From: Nonomuraea jabiensis
GTDB taxonomy: Bacteria; Actinomycetota; Actinomycetes; Streptosporangiales; Streptosporangiaceae
DNA length: 64,000 nt
Reading direction: 5' to 3'
Assembly (NCBI RefSeq): GCF_014204795.1
Contig: NZ_JACHMB010000001.1
Coordinates: forward strand, 11,482,501-11,546,500
Below are positions 52,598 to 62,073 of the stretch, piece after piece; position 1 is the stretch's first letter; the number at the start of each line of letters is the position of its first letter. The notes under the pieces were generated by a model that was not told the origin of the DNA, did not search any database, and worked only from the letters and a program-made list of their open reading frames with translations. A program made the position numbers and the translations under genes.

Positions 52598-53715
52598 CGC
52601 GCGAGCTCCGCCTCCAGCGCGCTCAGCACGCGCTCGCGAATCTCCTCGACCTCGATCTTCTCGACGAGCTGGCCGAGGAAGCCCCTGATGACCAGGCGGC
52701 GGGCCTCGTCGTAGGGGATGCCGCGGGCCTGGAGGTAGAAGATGTGCTCGTCGTCGAGCCGGCCGGAGGCGGAGGCGTGCCCCGCCCCGGCGACCTCGCC
52801 GGTGAGGATCTCCAGGTTGGGCACCGAGTCGGCGCGGGCGCCGTCGGTCAGGATGAGGTTGCGGTTGAGCTCGTAGGTGTCGGTGCCCTCGGCCTCGACC
52901 CTGATGATCACGTCGCCGATCCAGACGGCGTGCGCGTCCTCGCCCTGCAGGGCGCCGCGGTAGTCGACGTTGCTCTTGCAGTTGGGCTGCGAGTGGTCGA
53001 CCAGCAGGCGGTGCTCCAGGTGCTGCCCGGCGTCCACGAAGTAGACGCCCGACATGTCGGCGTCGCCGCCGGGAGCGGTGTAGGACACGTTGGGCGACAG
53101 GCGTACGAGGTCGCCGCCGAGCGTCACCACGAAGCTGCGGAACGTCGCGTCCTTGGCGAGCTGGGCGTGGTGGTGGGAGACGTGGACCGCGTCGTCGTCC
53201 CAGTCCTGCAGGCTGACGACCCTGAGCGAGGCCCCGTCGCCGACGACGAACTCGATGTTGTCGGCGTAGACCGCGCTGCCCTTGTGGTCGAGCACGACCA
53301 CGGCCTCGGCCAGCGGCTCCACCTTGACCACGAGGTGGCCGTACGCGGCGCCGTCACCGGAGCCGGTGAGCGTGAGCACGGTCGGCTTGGAGGTGACGGC
53401 CTCGCGCGGCACCGTGAGGACGGTGGCCTTCTCGAAGCTGTTCCACGCCTGGGCGCTGACCCGGTCGGTGGGCATGAACGCCTTGCCGACCCGGGCGTCG
53501 TCGCGGCCGACCGTCTCGACGGTGACCTCGGGCGCCGCGTCGACGTCCACGCGGACGTGGCCGACGGCCTCGGCCTTGCCGTTGTGCAGGCCCTTGAGGC
53601 GGGACAGCGGCGTGAAGCGCCACGCCTCCTCGCGCCCGGTCGGGACCTCGAAGTCGCCCAGCTCGTAGGACGCCTTCTCGTGCAAGGTCGACAGGGGCTT
53701 CTCGTTCAGGCCCAT
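52594..53715 (-). CDS. sufD: Fe-S scaffold subunit SufD
   Basis: A 373-residue beta-helix protein. WRFTPLSRLKGL near the N-terminus, DHSQPNCKSNVDYRGALQG and SASGRLDDEHIFYLQARGIP are conserved. ATG 53715 overlaps the SufB stop (TGATG). It pairs with SufB on the SufC dimer to form the assembly scaffold. Confidence 0.96.
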   Translation of the reverse strand: MGLNEKPLSTLHEKASYELGDFEVPTGREEAWRFTPLSRLKGLHNGKAEAVGHVRVDVDAAPEVTVETVGRDDARVGKAFMPTDRVSAQAWNSFEKATVLTVPREAVTSKPTVLTLTGSGDGAAYGHLVVKVEPLAEAVVVLDHKGSAVYADNIEFVVGDGASLRVVSLQDWDDDAVHVSHHHAQLAKDATFRSFVVTLGGDLVRLSPNVSYTAPGGDADMSGVYFVDAGQHLEHRLLVDHSQPNCKSNVDYRGALQGEDAHAVWIGDVIIRVEAEGTDTYELNRNLILTDGARADSVPNLEILTGEVAGAGHASASGRLDDEHIFYLQARGIPYDEARRLVIRGFLGQLVEKIEVEEIRERVLSALEAELAR

Positions 53716-55127
53716 CAGCCGACGGCTCCTTCCATCTGCAGCTCGATCAGCCGGTTGAGCTCGAGCGCGTACTCCATGGGCAGCTCGCGCGCGATCGGCT
53801 CCACGAAGCCGCGCACGATCATCGCCATCGCCTCGTCCTCGTCGAGCCCGCGGCTCATGAGGTAGAACAGCTGGTCCTCGCTGACCTTGGAGACCGTGGC
53901 CTCGTGGCCCATCTTGACGTCGTCCTCGCGGACGTCGACGTAGGGGTAGGTGTCGGAGCGGCTGATCTGGTCGACCAGCAGGGCGTCGCACTTGACGGTG
54001 CTGGCGCTGCCGTGGGCGCCCTCCTCGATCTGCACGAGACCGCGGTAGGAGGTGCGGCCGCCGCCGCGCGCCACCGACTTGGAGATGACGCTGGAGCTGG
54101 TGTTGGGCGCCAGGTGCACCATCTTGGAGCCGGCGTCCTGGTGCTGGCCCTCGCCCGCGAAGGCGACGCTCAGCGTCTCGCCCTTGGCGTGCTCGCCCAT
54201 CAGGTAGACGGCCGGGTACTTCATCGTGACCTTGGAGCCGATGTTGCCGTCGATCCACTCCATGGTCGCGCCCTCGTAGGCCACGGCGCGCTTGGTGACC
54301 AGGTTGTAGACGTTGTTCGACCAGTTCTGGATGGTCGTGTAACGGCAGCGGGCGTTCTTCTTCACGATGATCTCGACGACCGCGCTGTGCAGCGAGTCGG
54401 AGGAGTAGATCGGCGCGGTGCAGCCCTCGACGTAATGGACGTAGCTGTTCTCGTCCACGATGATCAGGGTCCGCTCGAACTGGCCCATGTTCTCGGTGTT
54501 GATCCGGAAGTAGGCCTGCAGCGGGATCTCGACCTCGACGTTCGGCGGCACGTAGATGAACGAGCCACCGGACCACACGGAGGTGTTGAGGGCGGCGAAC
54601 TTGTTGTCGCCCACCGGGATGACGGAGCCGAAGTACTCCTTGAAGAGCTCCTCGTGCTCCTTCAGGCCCGTGTCGGTGTCGACGAAGATGACGCCCTTCT
54701 CCTCGAGGTCCTCACGGATCTTGTGATAGACGACCTCGGACTCGTACTGGGCGGCGACACCGGCGATGAGGCGCTGCTTCTCCGCCTCGGGGATGCCGAG
54801 CTTGTCGTAGGTGTTCTTGATGTCGGCGGGCAGCTCCTCCCAGGAAGCGGCCTGCTTCTCGGTGGAGCGCACGAAGTACTTGATGTTGTCGAAGTCGATG
54901 CCGGTGAGGTCAGAGCCCCAGGTGGGCAGCGGCTTGCGGTCGAACAGGCGGAGGCCCTTCAGGCGAAGGTCGAGCATCCACTCCGGCTCGTTCTTGAGAG
55001 CGGAGATGTTGCGGACGACCTCCTCGGACAGGCCGCGCTTGGCCGCCGCCCCGGCGGCATCCGGGTCGGCCCAGCCGAACTTGTAATTCCCGAGGCCTTC
55101 CAGCTCCGGGCGGTCGGTGACAGTCAC
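53715..55127 (-). CDS. sufB: Fe-S scaffold subunit SufB
   Basis: A 470-residue scaffold that holds the nascent Fe-S cluster. YESEVVYHKIREDLEEKGVI, ENSYVHYVEGCTAPIYSS with the conserved Cys, and HEATVSKVSEDQLFYLMSRG are diagnostic. GTG 55127 overlaps the SufR stop (GTGA), with AAGGAG 8 nt upstream. No intein is present, unlike in some mycobacterial SufB. Confidence 0.97.
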   Translation of the reverse strand: MTVTDRPELEGLGNYKFGWADPDAAGAAAKRGLSEEVVRNISALKNEPEWMLDLRLKGLRLFDRKPLPTWGSDLTGIDFDNIKYFVRSTEKQAASWEELPADIKNTYDKLGIPEAEKQRLIAGVAAQYESEVVYHKIREDLEEKGVIFVDTDTGLKEHEELFKEYFGSVIPVGDNKFAALNTSVWSGGSFIYVPPNVEVEIPLQAYFRINTENMGQFERTLIIVDENSYVHYVEGCTAPIYSSDSLHSAVVEIIVKKNARCRYTTIQNWSNNVYNLVTKRAVAYEGATMEWIDGNIGSKVTMKYPAVYLMGEHAKGETLSVAFAGEGQHQDAGSKMVHLAPNTSSSVISKSVARGGGRTSYRGLVQIEEGAHGSASTVKCDALLVDQISRSDTYPYVDVREDDVKMGHEATVSKVSEDQLFYLMSRGLDEDEAMAMIVRGFVEPIARELPMEYALELNRLIELQMEGAVG

Positions 55128-55831
55128 CTTCCGGTCTCCTTGCTCTTGTCTCTATGTGCGGATTCACCCAGCGACTGTGGGCTCACATGTGTCGTGCAGA
55201 CCCCGTCGCCGTGGGCGATCGTGGCCAGGCGCTGCACCGGGGTGCCGAGCAGCTGCGCGAACGCCTCCGTCTCGGCCTCGCAGAGCTGCGGGAACTCCGC
55301 AGCCGCGTGGGCCACCGGGCAGTGGTGCTGGCAGAGCTGGTCGCCGCCCGACTTGGCCTTGCTGGCCGAGGCGGCGTACCCCTCCGCCGACAGCGCCTGC
55401 GCCAGCACCTGAACGCGCTGGTCCGCCGGCACCGTCCGCATGACCGGCTCCAGCCGCTTGAGCAGGCTCGAGACCTGCAGGCGGGCGAAGTCGGCCACCG
55501 CTTCCTCTCCCATGCGCTCGGCCAGGAAGCGCAGCGCGCTCCCGGCGAGGTCGTCATAGGCGTGCTCGAAAGCACTGCGCCCCGCGTCGGTGATCGCGAA
55601 CAGCTTGGCGGGGCGTCCGCGCCCGCGCTGCCCGCGCGGCCCGACCGTGCGAGGCTCTATCATCCCGTCAGCCAGCAGCGCGTCCAGGTGGCGGCGGACG
55701 GCGGCGGGGGTGAGCCCCAGCCGCTCGCCCAGCGCGGCGGCCGCGACGGGACCGTGCTCCAGGATCAGCCGGGCGACGCGCGCACGAGTGCTGCGCTCGC
55801 TCCCTGGCTCGATCCCTGGCACGTTTTTCAC
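55124..55831 (-). CDS. sufR: SufR-type Fe-S-sensing repressor
   Basis: A 235-residue regulator. Winged HTH at residues 17-75 (RARVARLILEHGPVAAAALG, then LTPAAVRRHLDALLADGMIE). The C-terminal cysteines in LCQHHCPVAHAAAEFPQLCE are positioned as the [4Fe-4S] ligands of SufR. It opens the operon sufR-B-D-Rieske-C-S-U-T, in which every junction overlaps or nearly does. GTG 55831 lies 6 nt from a CACACT -10-like element, so the message may be leaderless. It should repress its own operon when it carries a cluster. Confidence 0.93.
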   Translation of the reverse strand: MKNVPGIEPGSERSTRARVARLILEHGPVAAAALGERLGLTPAAVRRHLDALLADGMIEPRTVGPRGQRGRGRPAKLFAITDAGRSAFEHAYDDLAGSALRFLAERMGEEAVADFARLQVSSLLKRLEPVMRTVPADQRVQVLAQALSAEGYAASASKAKSGGDQLCQHHCPVAHAAAEFPQLCEAETEAFAQLLGTPVQRLATIAHGDGVCTTHVSPQSLGESAHRDKSKETGR

Positions 55832-55842
55832 AACATCAGTGT
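55828..55842 (-). promoter_or_regulatory. SufR box
   Basis: On the minus strand the sequence is ACACTGATGTTGTGA. It has the form ACACT-N5-TGTGA, which as I recall is the motif reported for mycobacterial SufR. It covers the -10-like CACACT and the sufR start codon, well placed for autorepression. Confidence 0.6.
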
Positions 55843-55902
55843 GCCGTAATTCCTTCCCGGTTCACAAACGGATCTGAGGAGCCCGCGAATGGAATTTCTC
55901 AC

Positions 55903-55921
55903 GCAGGGTAGGCTTACCTAA
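55903..55921. promoter_or_regulatory. Iron-box-like site (IdeR/DmdR type)
   Basis: GCAGGGTAGGCTTACCTAA agrees at 15 of 19 positions with the DtxR-family consensus (TTAGGTTAGGCTAACCTAA). It lies about 72 nt upstream of sufR and overlaps the stop codon of the MFS gene. It suggests iron control of the suf promoter, but this is pattern matching only. Confidence 0.45.
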
Positions 55922-57144
55922 CTCTTCCGCAGGAGAGCGAAGGTCAAGCTTGCGCAAAGCATGAGGCCCAGCATCACGCAGGCCATCGGCACGGCGCTGC
56001 CGGCGCCCGCGAGGCCGACCAGCGGGGCCGCGGCGGCGCCGAGCGCGAACTGCAGCACGCCGAGCAGGGCCGAGGCGCTGCCGGCGATCTGCGCGGGCTG
56101 GCTGGCCAGGGCGAGCGCGCCGGTGGCCGGCATGACCAGGCCCTGGCCGAGCATGATGACGAACAGCCCGCCCACGATGCCCCACAGGCCGAGCCCGGTG
56201 AGCGCGGCGGCCAGCAGCAGCGAGGCGCCGGTCAGCGCGACGGCGAGCCCGGTGATCACGAGGGTCACCGGCGGCACCCGTCCCGACAGCCGGCCGCCGA
56301 GCTGGGCCATGGCGGTCAGGCCGAAGGCGTTGAGCCCGAAGATGAGGGAGTACTGCTGGGGCGTGGCGCCGTACACCTCCTGGAGCACGAACGGCGAGCC
56401 CGAGATGTAGCCGAACATGGCCGCGAACGCCAGGCTCGCGGTCAGCGCGGTCCCCATGAACGTCCGGTCCCGCAGGAGCCTGCCGAACGTGCCGACGGTG
56501 TGCCTGAGGCCGCCGCTCTCGCGCCCGGCCGCGGGCAGCGTCTCGCGCACGCCCCCCAGGACGGCCAGCAGCAGCACCACCCCGGCGACGCTGAGCGCCA
56601 CGAAGACGCCGCGCCACGAGGTGAACGCCAGCAGCTGCGCGCCGACGATGGGCGCCAGGATCGGCGCCAGGCCGCTGACCAGCATGAGCGTGGCGAAGAT
56701 GCGGGCGATGGCGGCGCCGTCGTACAGGTCGCGGACGACCGCCCGCACGATCACCAGGGCCGCGCCGCCCAGCACGCCCTGCAGCAGGCGGAAGGCGATG
56801 AGCATGGGCACCGACGGCGCGAACGCGCACAGCAGCGAGGCCACCATGAACCCGGCCACGCCCACGATCAGCGGTGTCCTGCGGCCGCGCACGTCGCTTA
56901 CCGGACCGGCGATCACCTGGCCGATGGACACGCCGATGAGGCAGGCGGTGAGGGTGAGCTGGACCTGCGCCGGCGCGCTCAGCATCTCTGAGGTGATGGC
57001 GGGCAGCGCCGGGAGGTACATGTCGATGGACAGGGGCCCGATCGCCGACAAGGCGCCCAGGATCACCAACAGCAGTCCGCGGCTGCCCCTCCTCTGCTCG
57101 ATGGCGATGGTGGACGTGGACGTGGCTTCGGCCGCCACGGACAT
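55918..57144 (-). CDS. MFS exporter, Bcr/CflA type
   Basis: A 408-residue transporter with 12 predicted helices; ATG 57144 follows GAGAGGGGA. DMYLPALPAITSEM in helix 1 and IGQVIAGPVSDVRGRRTPL (motif A) are typical of the Bcr/CflA drug-efflux family. LQGVLGGAALVIVRAVVRDL is the family motif B. Efflux of antibiotics or dipeptides is likely; substrate unknown. Confidence 0.9.
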   Translation of the reverse strand: MSVAAEATSTSTIAIEQRRGSRGLLLVILGALSAIGPLSIDMYLPALPAITSEMLSAPAQVQLTLTACLIGVSIGQVIAGPVSDVRGRRTPLIVGVAGFMVASLLCAFAPSVPMLIAFRLLQGVLGGAALVIVRAVVRDLYDGAAIARIFATLMLVSGLAPILAPIVGAQLLAFTSWRGVFVALSVAGVVLLLAVLGGVRETLPAAGRESGGLRHTVGTFGRLLRDRTFMGTALTASLAFAAMFGYISGSPFVLQEVYGATPQQYSLIFGLNAFGLTAMAQLGGRLSGRVPPVTLVITGLAVALTGASLLLAAALTGLGLWGIVGGLFVIMLGQGLVMPATGALALASQPAQIAGSASALLGVLQFALGAAAAPLVGLAGAGSAVPMACVMLGLMLCASLTFALLRKS

Positions 57145-57228
57145 GCGCGATCCCCTCTCCCTCGTAGGCCGATGGCCCACGAGGGCCGAGGGATCAAACC
57201 AGGTTCCGGTCCTCCTAATTCCCGGTTA

Positions 57229-58014
57229 TCAGATATTTCCGGCGATTTCGTGAAGCTGGATGATGGAGAACGTCGCGCCCTGGGGATCGGTGAGCATCGA
57301 GAACCGGCCGGGCGGCGCCTCCGTCCCCCGCACCAGCACGCTGGCGCCGGCCCCCTCGGCCGCGGCCGTCGTGGCGTCGAGGTCGGCGACCGCGAAGTAC
57401 GTCATCCAGAACGACGGCGTCGCCGCCGGATAGTCGGAGAACATCTCGGCCATGCCCGCAACGGCCCGCTCCCCCAGCTGCCACTCGGTGTACTTGATCC
57501 CGTCCAGCTGCTGCAGGCGCGGCATCCAGCCGAAGACGGCGGAGTAGAAGCTCTCGGCGGCCAGGGGGTCGCGCGTGACCAGCTCGTTCCAGCACAGCGA
57601 GACGGGCTCGTTCACCAGCTGCGCGCCGTGGTGGTCGCCCGCCTGCCAGGCGGCCGCGTACGAGCCGTCAGGGGCCTGGAAGACCGTCATGACGCCCTCG
57701 TCGAAGACCGCCATCGGCTCCATGGTGACGGCGCCGCCGGCGTTCCTGACCCGCTCGGCCAGCGCGCCGGCGTCGTCGGTGGCGACGAACATGTTCCAGA
57801 ACGAGGGCGATCCCCCGCCCATGACCGGCCCCAGCCCGGCGACCTGCCTGCCCTGGTGGAGGAACATGCCGTAGCCGCCGGCCTCGGGGTCGTCGATCAT
57901 GTCGGCCTGCCAGCCGAAGACCTCGCCGTAGAACCGGGCGGAAGCCTCGACGTCGGTGCTGGACAGGTCCACCCAGCACGGGACTCCCGGGTCGTACCCG
58001 CTGCGTTGCGCCAT
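57229..58014 (-). CDS. Two-domain VOC (glyoxalase-like) protein
   Basis: A 261-residue protein with two vicinal-oxygen-chelate modules: residues about 12-120 (CWVDLSSTDVEASARFYGEV) and 140-258 (CWNELVTRDPLAAESFYSAV). Each carries the FYxxVFGW motif and a closing strand with DPQGATFSI or similar. Substrate cannot be read. It is divergent from the ABC pair at 58161. Confidence 0.88.
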   Translation of the reverse strand: MAQRSGYDPGVPCWVDLSSTDVEASARFYGEVFGWQADMIDDPEAGGYGMFLHQGRQVAGLGPVMGGGSPSFWNMFVATDDAGALAERVRNAGGAVTMEPMAVFDEGVMTVFQAPDGSYAAAWQAGDHHGAQLVNEPVSLCWNELVTRDPLAAESFYSAVFGWMPRLQQLDGIKYTEWQLGERAVAGMAEMFSDYPAATPSFWMTYFAVADLDATTAAAEGAGASVLVRGTEAPPGRFSMLTDPQGATFSIIQLHEIAGNI

Positions 58015-58147
58015 TGCGCCCTCCTGCTACACGGAGCTCGTCGTCAGACTTTCCCCTCTGTTGGCCGCTTTTTGGGAAACGTCCGGGTCAAGACATGTCC
58101 AAATCCGGCCAACCCCACCTGCGGCTCGAACCGCCTGCCCCAGTCCC

Positions 58148-58160
58148 TAAACTCGTGGCC
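58148..58160 (+). promoter_or_regulatory. Likely -10 element of a leaderless ABC transporter transcript
   Basis: TAAACT (58148-58153) ends 7 nt before the ATG at 58161, and no ribosome site precedes that ATG. This spacing puts the first transcribed base at or next to the start codon. No convincing -35 was found. Confidence 0.4.
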
Positions 58161-59069
58161 ATGGAGTCCCCAGCCGTCGAGATCATCGGCCTGGTCAAAC
58201 GCTACGGCGGCATCACGGCCGTGGACGGCCTCACGCTGCGCGCCGAGCGGGGCGCGGTGACCGCCGTGCTCGGTCCCAACGGGGCGGGCAAGACGTCCAC
58301 GGTGGAGATCTGCGAGGGGTTCCGCAGGGCCGACGCGGGCACCGTCCGCGTGCTCGGCCTGACGCCCACGCTGCCCGAGCTGCGGCCGCGGGTGGGGGTC
58401 ATGCTGCAGTCGGGCGGCGTCCCGCCCGCCATGCGCTGCGCCGAGTGGCTGCGCCTGGTCTCGCACTTCTACGCCCGTCCGCTCGACGCCGGGGCCCTGC
58501 TGACGCGGCTGGGGCTGGCCGATCACGTACGCACCCCCTACCGCCGCTTGTCGGGCGGCCAGCAGCAGCGGCTGTCGCTGGCCGCGGCCGTCGTCGGGCG
58601 GCCGGAGCTGGTCTTCCTCGACGAGCCGACGGCCGGGCTCGACCCGCAGGCCCGGCACGCCTGCTGGGAGCTGGTGGGCGAGCTGCGCGGGGCGGGCGTG
58701 TCGGTGGTGCTGACCACGCACCACATGGACGAGGCCGAGCGGCTGGCGGACCAGGTGGTGATCATCGACAAGGGCCGGGTCGTGGCCGAGGGCAGCCCGG
58801 CCTCGCTGACGGGGGCCGAGCGGCAGCTACGCTTCCGGGCCCGGCCGGGGCTGGCGCTGGAGGAGCTGCTCAACGCGCTCCCCACGGGCAGCGCGGCCAA
58901 GGAGTCGCCCGCCGGGCACTACATCATCGAGGGTCAGGTGGGGCCCGAGCTGCTGGCCACGGTGACCGCCTGGTGCGCGGCCGAGGGCGTCACGGCCGAC
59001 GACCTGCGCATCGAGCGCCGCACGCTGGAGGACGTCTTCCTGGAGCTGACAGGCAGGGAGCTGCGATGA
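58161..59069 (+). CDS. Drr-type ABC transporter ATPase
   Basis: A 302-residue ATPase: VLGPNGAGKTSTVEICEG (Walker A), the signature YRRLSGGQQQRLSLAAAV, LVFLDEPTAGLDPQ and the switch His in TTHHMDEAE. The C-terminal extension ends in RRTLEDVFLELTGREL, as usual in daunorubicin-type exporters. The N-terminus MESPAVEIIGLVKRYGGITA fixes the start. The stop overlaps the permease gene (ATGA). Confidence 0.94.
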   Translation: MESPAVEIIGLVKRYGGITAVDGLTLRAERGAVTAVLGPNGAGKTSTVEICEGFRRADAGTVRVLGLTPTLPELRPRVGVMLQSGGVPPAMRCAEWLRLVSHFYARPLDAGALLTRLGLADHVRTPYRRLSGGQQQRLSLAAAVVGRPELVFLDEPTAGLDPQARHACWELVGELRGAGVSVVLTTHHMDEAERLADQVVIIDKGRVVAEGSPASLTGAERQLRFRARPGLALEELLNALPTGSAAKESPAGHYIIEGQVGPELLATVTAWCAAEGVTADDLRIERRTLEDVFLELTGRELR

Positions 59070-59863
59070 CCGGACCGGAGCGCGCGCCCGCCGGGCAGAT
59101 CGCGCTGGACTTCACGCCCGCGCCCGGGGCGGCGCCGTTCCCGCGCATGGTCCTCGCCCAGGCCGGCGCGGAGATCCGGGCGATGCTGCGCAACGGCGAG
59201 CAGCTGCTGCTCACCATGATCATTCCGGTGCTGCTGCTCGCCGGGTTCTCGCTGGCGCCGCTGATCGACGTCGGCGGCGGCAGGCGCATCGACTTCCTGG
59301 CGCCCGGCGTGCTGGCACTGGCCGTCATGTCCACGGCCTTCACCGGCCAGGCCATCGCGACCGGCTTCGAGCGCCGCTACGGCGTGCTGAAGCGGCTGGG
59401 CGCGACCCCGCTGTCCAGGGCCGGGCTCATGCTCGCCAAGACGTCCGCCGTGGTGGCCGTGGAGGTCATCCAGGCCGTGGTGATCGTGTGCGTCGGCCTG
59501 GCGCTGGGCTGGCGGCCGCACGGGTCGTTCCTGAGCGCGGCGCTGCTCATCGTGCTGGGCACGGCGGCCTTCAGCGGGCTGGGGCTGCTCATGGCCGGCA
59601 CCCTGCGCGCCGAGGCCACCCTGGCCGCCGCCAACCTCGTCTACCTGCTGCTGCTGGGGGCCGGCGGGGTGATCTTCCCGCTGTCGAAGTTCCCCCAGGG
59701 CATGCGCCAGGTCCTCGAACTGCTGCCCATCTCGGCCCTGACCGGCGGCCTGCGCGCGGTCCTCGCCCAGGGCGCCGCGCTGCCCCTCGTCCCGCTGGCC
59801 GTGCTGGCGGCGTGGGCGGTGGTGTCGCTGGGGCTGGTCTCGCGTACGTTCCGCTGGGAGTAG
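59066..59863 (+). CDS. Drr-type ABC-2 permease
   Basis: A 265-residue membrane protein with about six helices, partner of the overlapping ATPase. AGAEIRAMLRNGEQLLLTMI and FERRYGVLKRLGATPLSRAG are characteristic of ABC-2 permeases. It ends 1 nt before the stop of the convergent MFS gene. Substrate unknown. Confidence 0.92.
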   Translation: MTGPERAPAGQIALDFTPAPGAAPFPRMVLAQAGAEIRAMLRNGEQLLLTMIIPVLLLAGFSLAPLIDVGGGRRIDFLAPGVLALAVMSTAFTGQAIATGFERRYGVLKRLGATPLSRAGLMLAKTSAVVAVEVIQAVVIVCVGLALGWRPHGSFLSAALLIVLGTAAFSGLGLLMAGTLRAEATLAAANLVYLLLLGAGGVIFPLSKFPQGMRQVLELLPISALTGGLRAVLAQGAALPLVPLAVLAAWAVVSLGLVSRTFRWE

Positions 59864-59864
59864 C

Positions 59865-61055
59865 TCAGCCGATCTGGGGCCGCTCGCCGTGCAGGGCGCC
59901 GTAGCGGTGCCTGGTGAGGGCGGCCGCGGCCGTCAGCGGGATCGCGGCGCCGGCCGCCAGGCCGAACAGCAGGGCGTAGCGGCCGTGCTCGGCCAGCGGG
60001 CCGGCCGCCCACGAGGCGACCGCGCTGCCCACGAAGAGCGCGGCGGCGAAGAAGGCGATCGTCGTCCCCCTGGCCTCGGGCACCACCGAGGTGGCCCACG
60101 TCTGCAGCGAGGAGTGCAGGAAGGACCAGCCGCCGCCGAGCAGCAGCGCCGTGACCGCCACGGTGGCCATGTCCACGTGCACGGCGACGATCGCGAACCC
60201 GGCGCAGAGCTGCGTGCCGCCCACCGTCATCAGCACGGGAGTGGGCCAGCGCCCCGACAGCCGCCTGACGAGCTTCGTGAACACCCACAGGCCCAGCCCG
60301 TACGCGGTGATGGCGAGCCCGGCCACGGCGGCGGCGTACCCCGCGTGCTCCAGCGCGGTGGCCAGGAACGGCATGGCGCCCAGCATGATCGCGCCCTCGA
60401 CGAACGCGAGCCCGAAGACCAGCAGCGCCCAGCCGTGCCCGAGCACCGCGCCCAGGTAGCGGCCGACACCGAACCCCCGGCCGGTGCCGGGGCGGGCCGG
60501 CTCCGGCAGCGAGCGCAGCGCGAGCGCGCAGGCCAGGGCGCAGGCGGCGGGCACGGTGAACGCCACCCGCCAGTCGACCAGGCCCGCGAGCACCCCGCTC
60601 AGCCCGGTGGCCAGGGCCGTGCCGAGGGCGGCGGCGCCCATCAGATCGGTCAGCGCGCGTTGCCGGGTCGACGGCTCCACGGTGTCGCCCACGTACGTCA
60701 GCCCGGTCGGGATCACCGCGCCGAAGCAGGCGCCCGTCACGATCCTGGCCACCACCAGCGCCCCCAGGACGGGCATCAGCGCCGAGGCCAGCCCCGCCAG
60801 CGCCGCGCCGAACAGCGTCCCGCGCATCACCCGCACGCGGCCGAACCGGTCCGACAGCAGCCCCCACAGCGGCTGGGTGAGCCCGTAGGCGAGGTAGTAG
60901 CCGCTGGCGGCCGCGACGGCGGCGGACAGCGGGACCTCCAGGTCCACCGCGATCAGCACGAGCATGGGGCTCACGGCGAAGCGGTCGAAGCTGCTCACGA
61001 ACGAGGCCGCGGACAGGGCCAGCGGCGGGCGGGCGAGACTCGCGGGGGACTTCAT
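59865..61055 (-). CDS. MFS transporter
   Basis: A 396-residue protein with 12 predicted helices; LTQPLWGLLSDRFGRVRVMRG between helices 2 and 3 is motif A, and VARIVTGACFGAVIPTGLTY is the helix 4 pattern. It belongs to the large sugar/drug MFS group; direction and substrate are not determined. It is convergent with the Drr-type pair and divergent from the EamA gene. Confidence 0.88.
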   Translation of the reverse strand: MKSPASLARPPLALSAASFVSSFDRFAVSPMLVLIAVDLEVPLSAAVAAASGYYLAYGLTQPLWGLLSDRFGRVRVMRGTLFGAALAGLASALMPVLGALVVARIVTGACFGAVIPTGLTYVGDTVEPSTRQRALTDLMGAAALGTALATGLSGVLAGLVDWRVAFTVPAACALACALALRSLPEPARPGTGRGFGVGRYLGAVLGHGWALLVFGLAFVEGAIMLGAMPFLATALEHAGYAAAVAGLAITAYGLGLWVFTKLVRRLSGRWPTPVLMTVGGTQLCAGFAIVAVHVDMATVAVTALLLGGGWSFLHSSLQTWATSVVPEARGTTIAFFAAALFVGSAVASWAAGPLAEHGRYALLFGLAAGAAIPLTAAAALTRHRYGALHGERPQIG

Positions 61056-61158
61056 ACGCTCAATGATCCAAGAGCCCTCCAGAACACCCTATGTCGGGTC
61101 ATGTCGCAGGCCACGAGTACGCTCTGACCGTCATCCCCTGAAGTCCGTGAGGAGTCCT

Positions 61159-62073
61159 GTGACCGCGTTCGCCCTCGACGATCCCTTCGATCGCGGCTCC
61201 GGCCTGCCCAGGCCGGGAAACCTGCTGCGCACGGCCGCCGACTCGATCCCGCCGTCCGGGCTCGTGCTGCTGGCCATCGTCTCGGTGCAGCTGGGCGCCG
61301 GGTTCGCGAAGGAGCTGTTCGCGGCGCTGCCGCCGAGCGCGGTGGTGTTCCTGCGGATCACGGCCGGGGCGCTGATCATGGGGGCGCTCGTCCGGCCGAG
61401 ACTGAAGGGCCTGTCCTGGCGCGACTGGGCGGTGGGGATCGGGTTCGGGGTGACGCTGGCCCTCATGAACCTGACGTTCTACGAGGCCCTGTCGCGGCTG
61501 CCGATGGGGATCGCGGTGGCCATCGAGTTCCTGGGGCCGCTGGGGGTGGCCGTGGCGGCCTCGCGGCGCAGGATCGACCTGCTGTGGATCGGCCTGGCGG
61601 GAGCGGGCGTGGTGCTGCTCGCGCCGTGGGGGCAGTCGGCGTCGGTGAGCTGGCTCGGCATCGGGTTCGCGATGCTGGCGGCCGTCGGCTGGGCCGGGTA
61701 CATCCTGCTGTCGGCGGCGGCCGGGCGGCGTTTCCCCGGCACGAGCGGGCTGTCGTTCGCGATGATCGTGTCGGCCCTGGTGGTCGCCCCCGTCGGGGTC
61801 GTGTCGGGCGGGGCGGACCTGCTGCAGCCGGAGCTGCTGCTGATCGGGCTCGGCGTGGGCCTGCTGTCGTCGGTGATCCCGTACTCGCTCGAGCTGCAGG
61901 CGCTGCGGCGGATGCCCAAGCAGGTGTTCGGCATCCTCATGAGCCTGGAGCCGGCCGTGGCGGCGCTGATCGGCGTGATGCTGCTGAACGAGGTCCTGCA
62001 CGCGCAGCAGTGGGCGGCGATCGTCTGCATCGTGGCCGCCAGCCTGGGCTCGACCCGGCGGCGCAAGGTCTGA
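61159..62073 (+). CDS. EamA-family permease (RhtA-like)
   Basis: A 304-residue protein with about ten helices forming two EamA repeats. GTG 61159 has GAGGAG upstream. FLRITAGALIMGALVRPRLK and YEALSRLPMGIAVAIEFLGP are typical of RhtA-like threonine/homoserine exporters, and MSLEPAVAALIGVMLLNEVL is the second-repeat hallmark. Amino acid efflux is a reasonable guess. Confidence 0.88.
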   Translation: MTAFALDDPFDRGSGLPRPGNLLRTAADSIPPSGLVLLAIVSVQLGAGFAKELFAALPPSAVVFLRITAGALIMGALVRPRLKGLSWRDWAVGIGFGVTLALMNLTFYEALSRLPMGIAVAIEFLGPLGVAVAASRRRIDLLWIGLAGAGVVLLAPWGQSASVSWLGIGFAMLAAVGWAGYILLSAAAGRRFPGTSGLSFAMIVSALVVAPVGVVSGGADLLQPELLLIGLGVGLLSSVIPYSLELQALRRMPKQVFGILMSLEPAVAALIGVMLLNEVLHAQQWAAIVCIVAASLGSTRRRKV

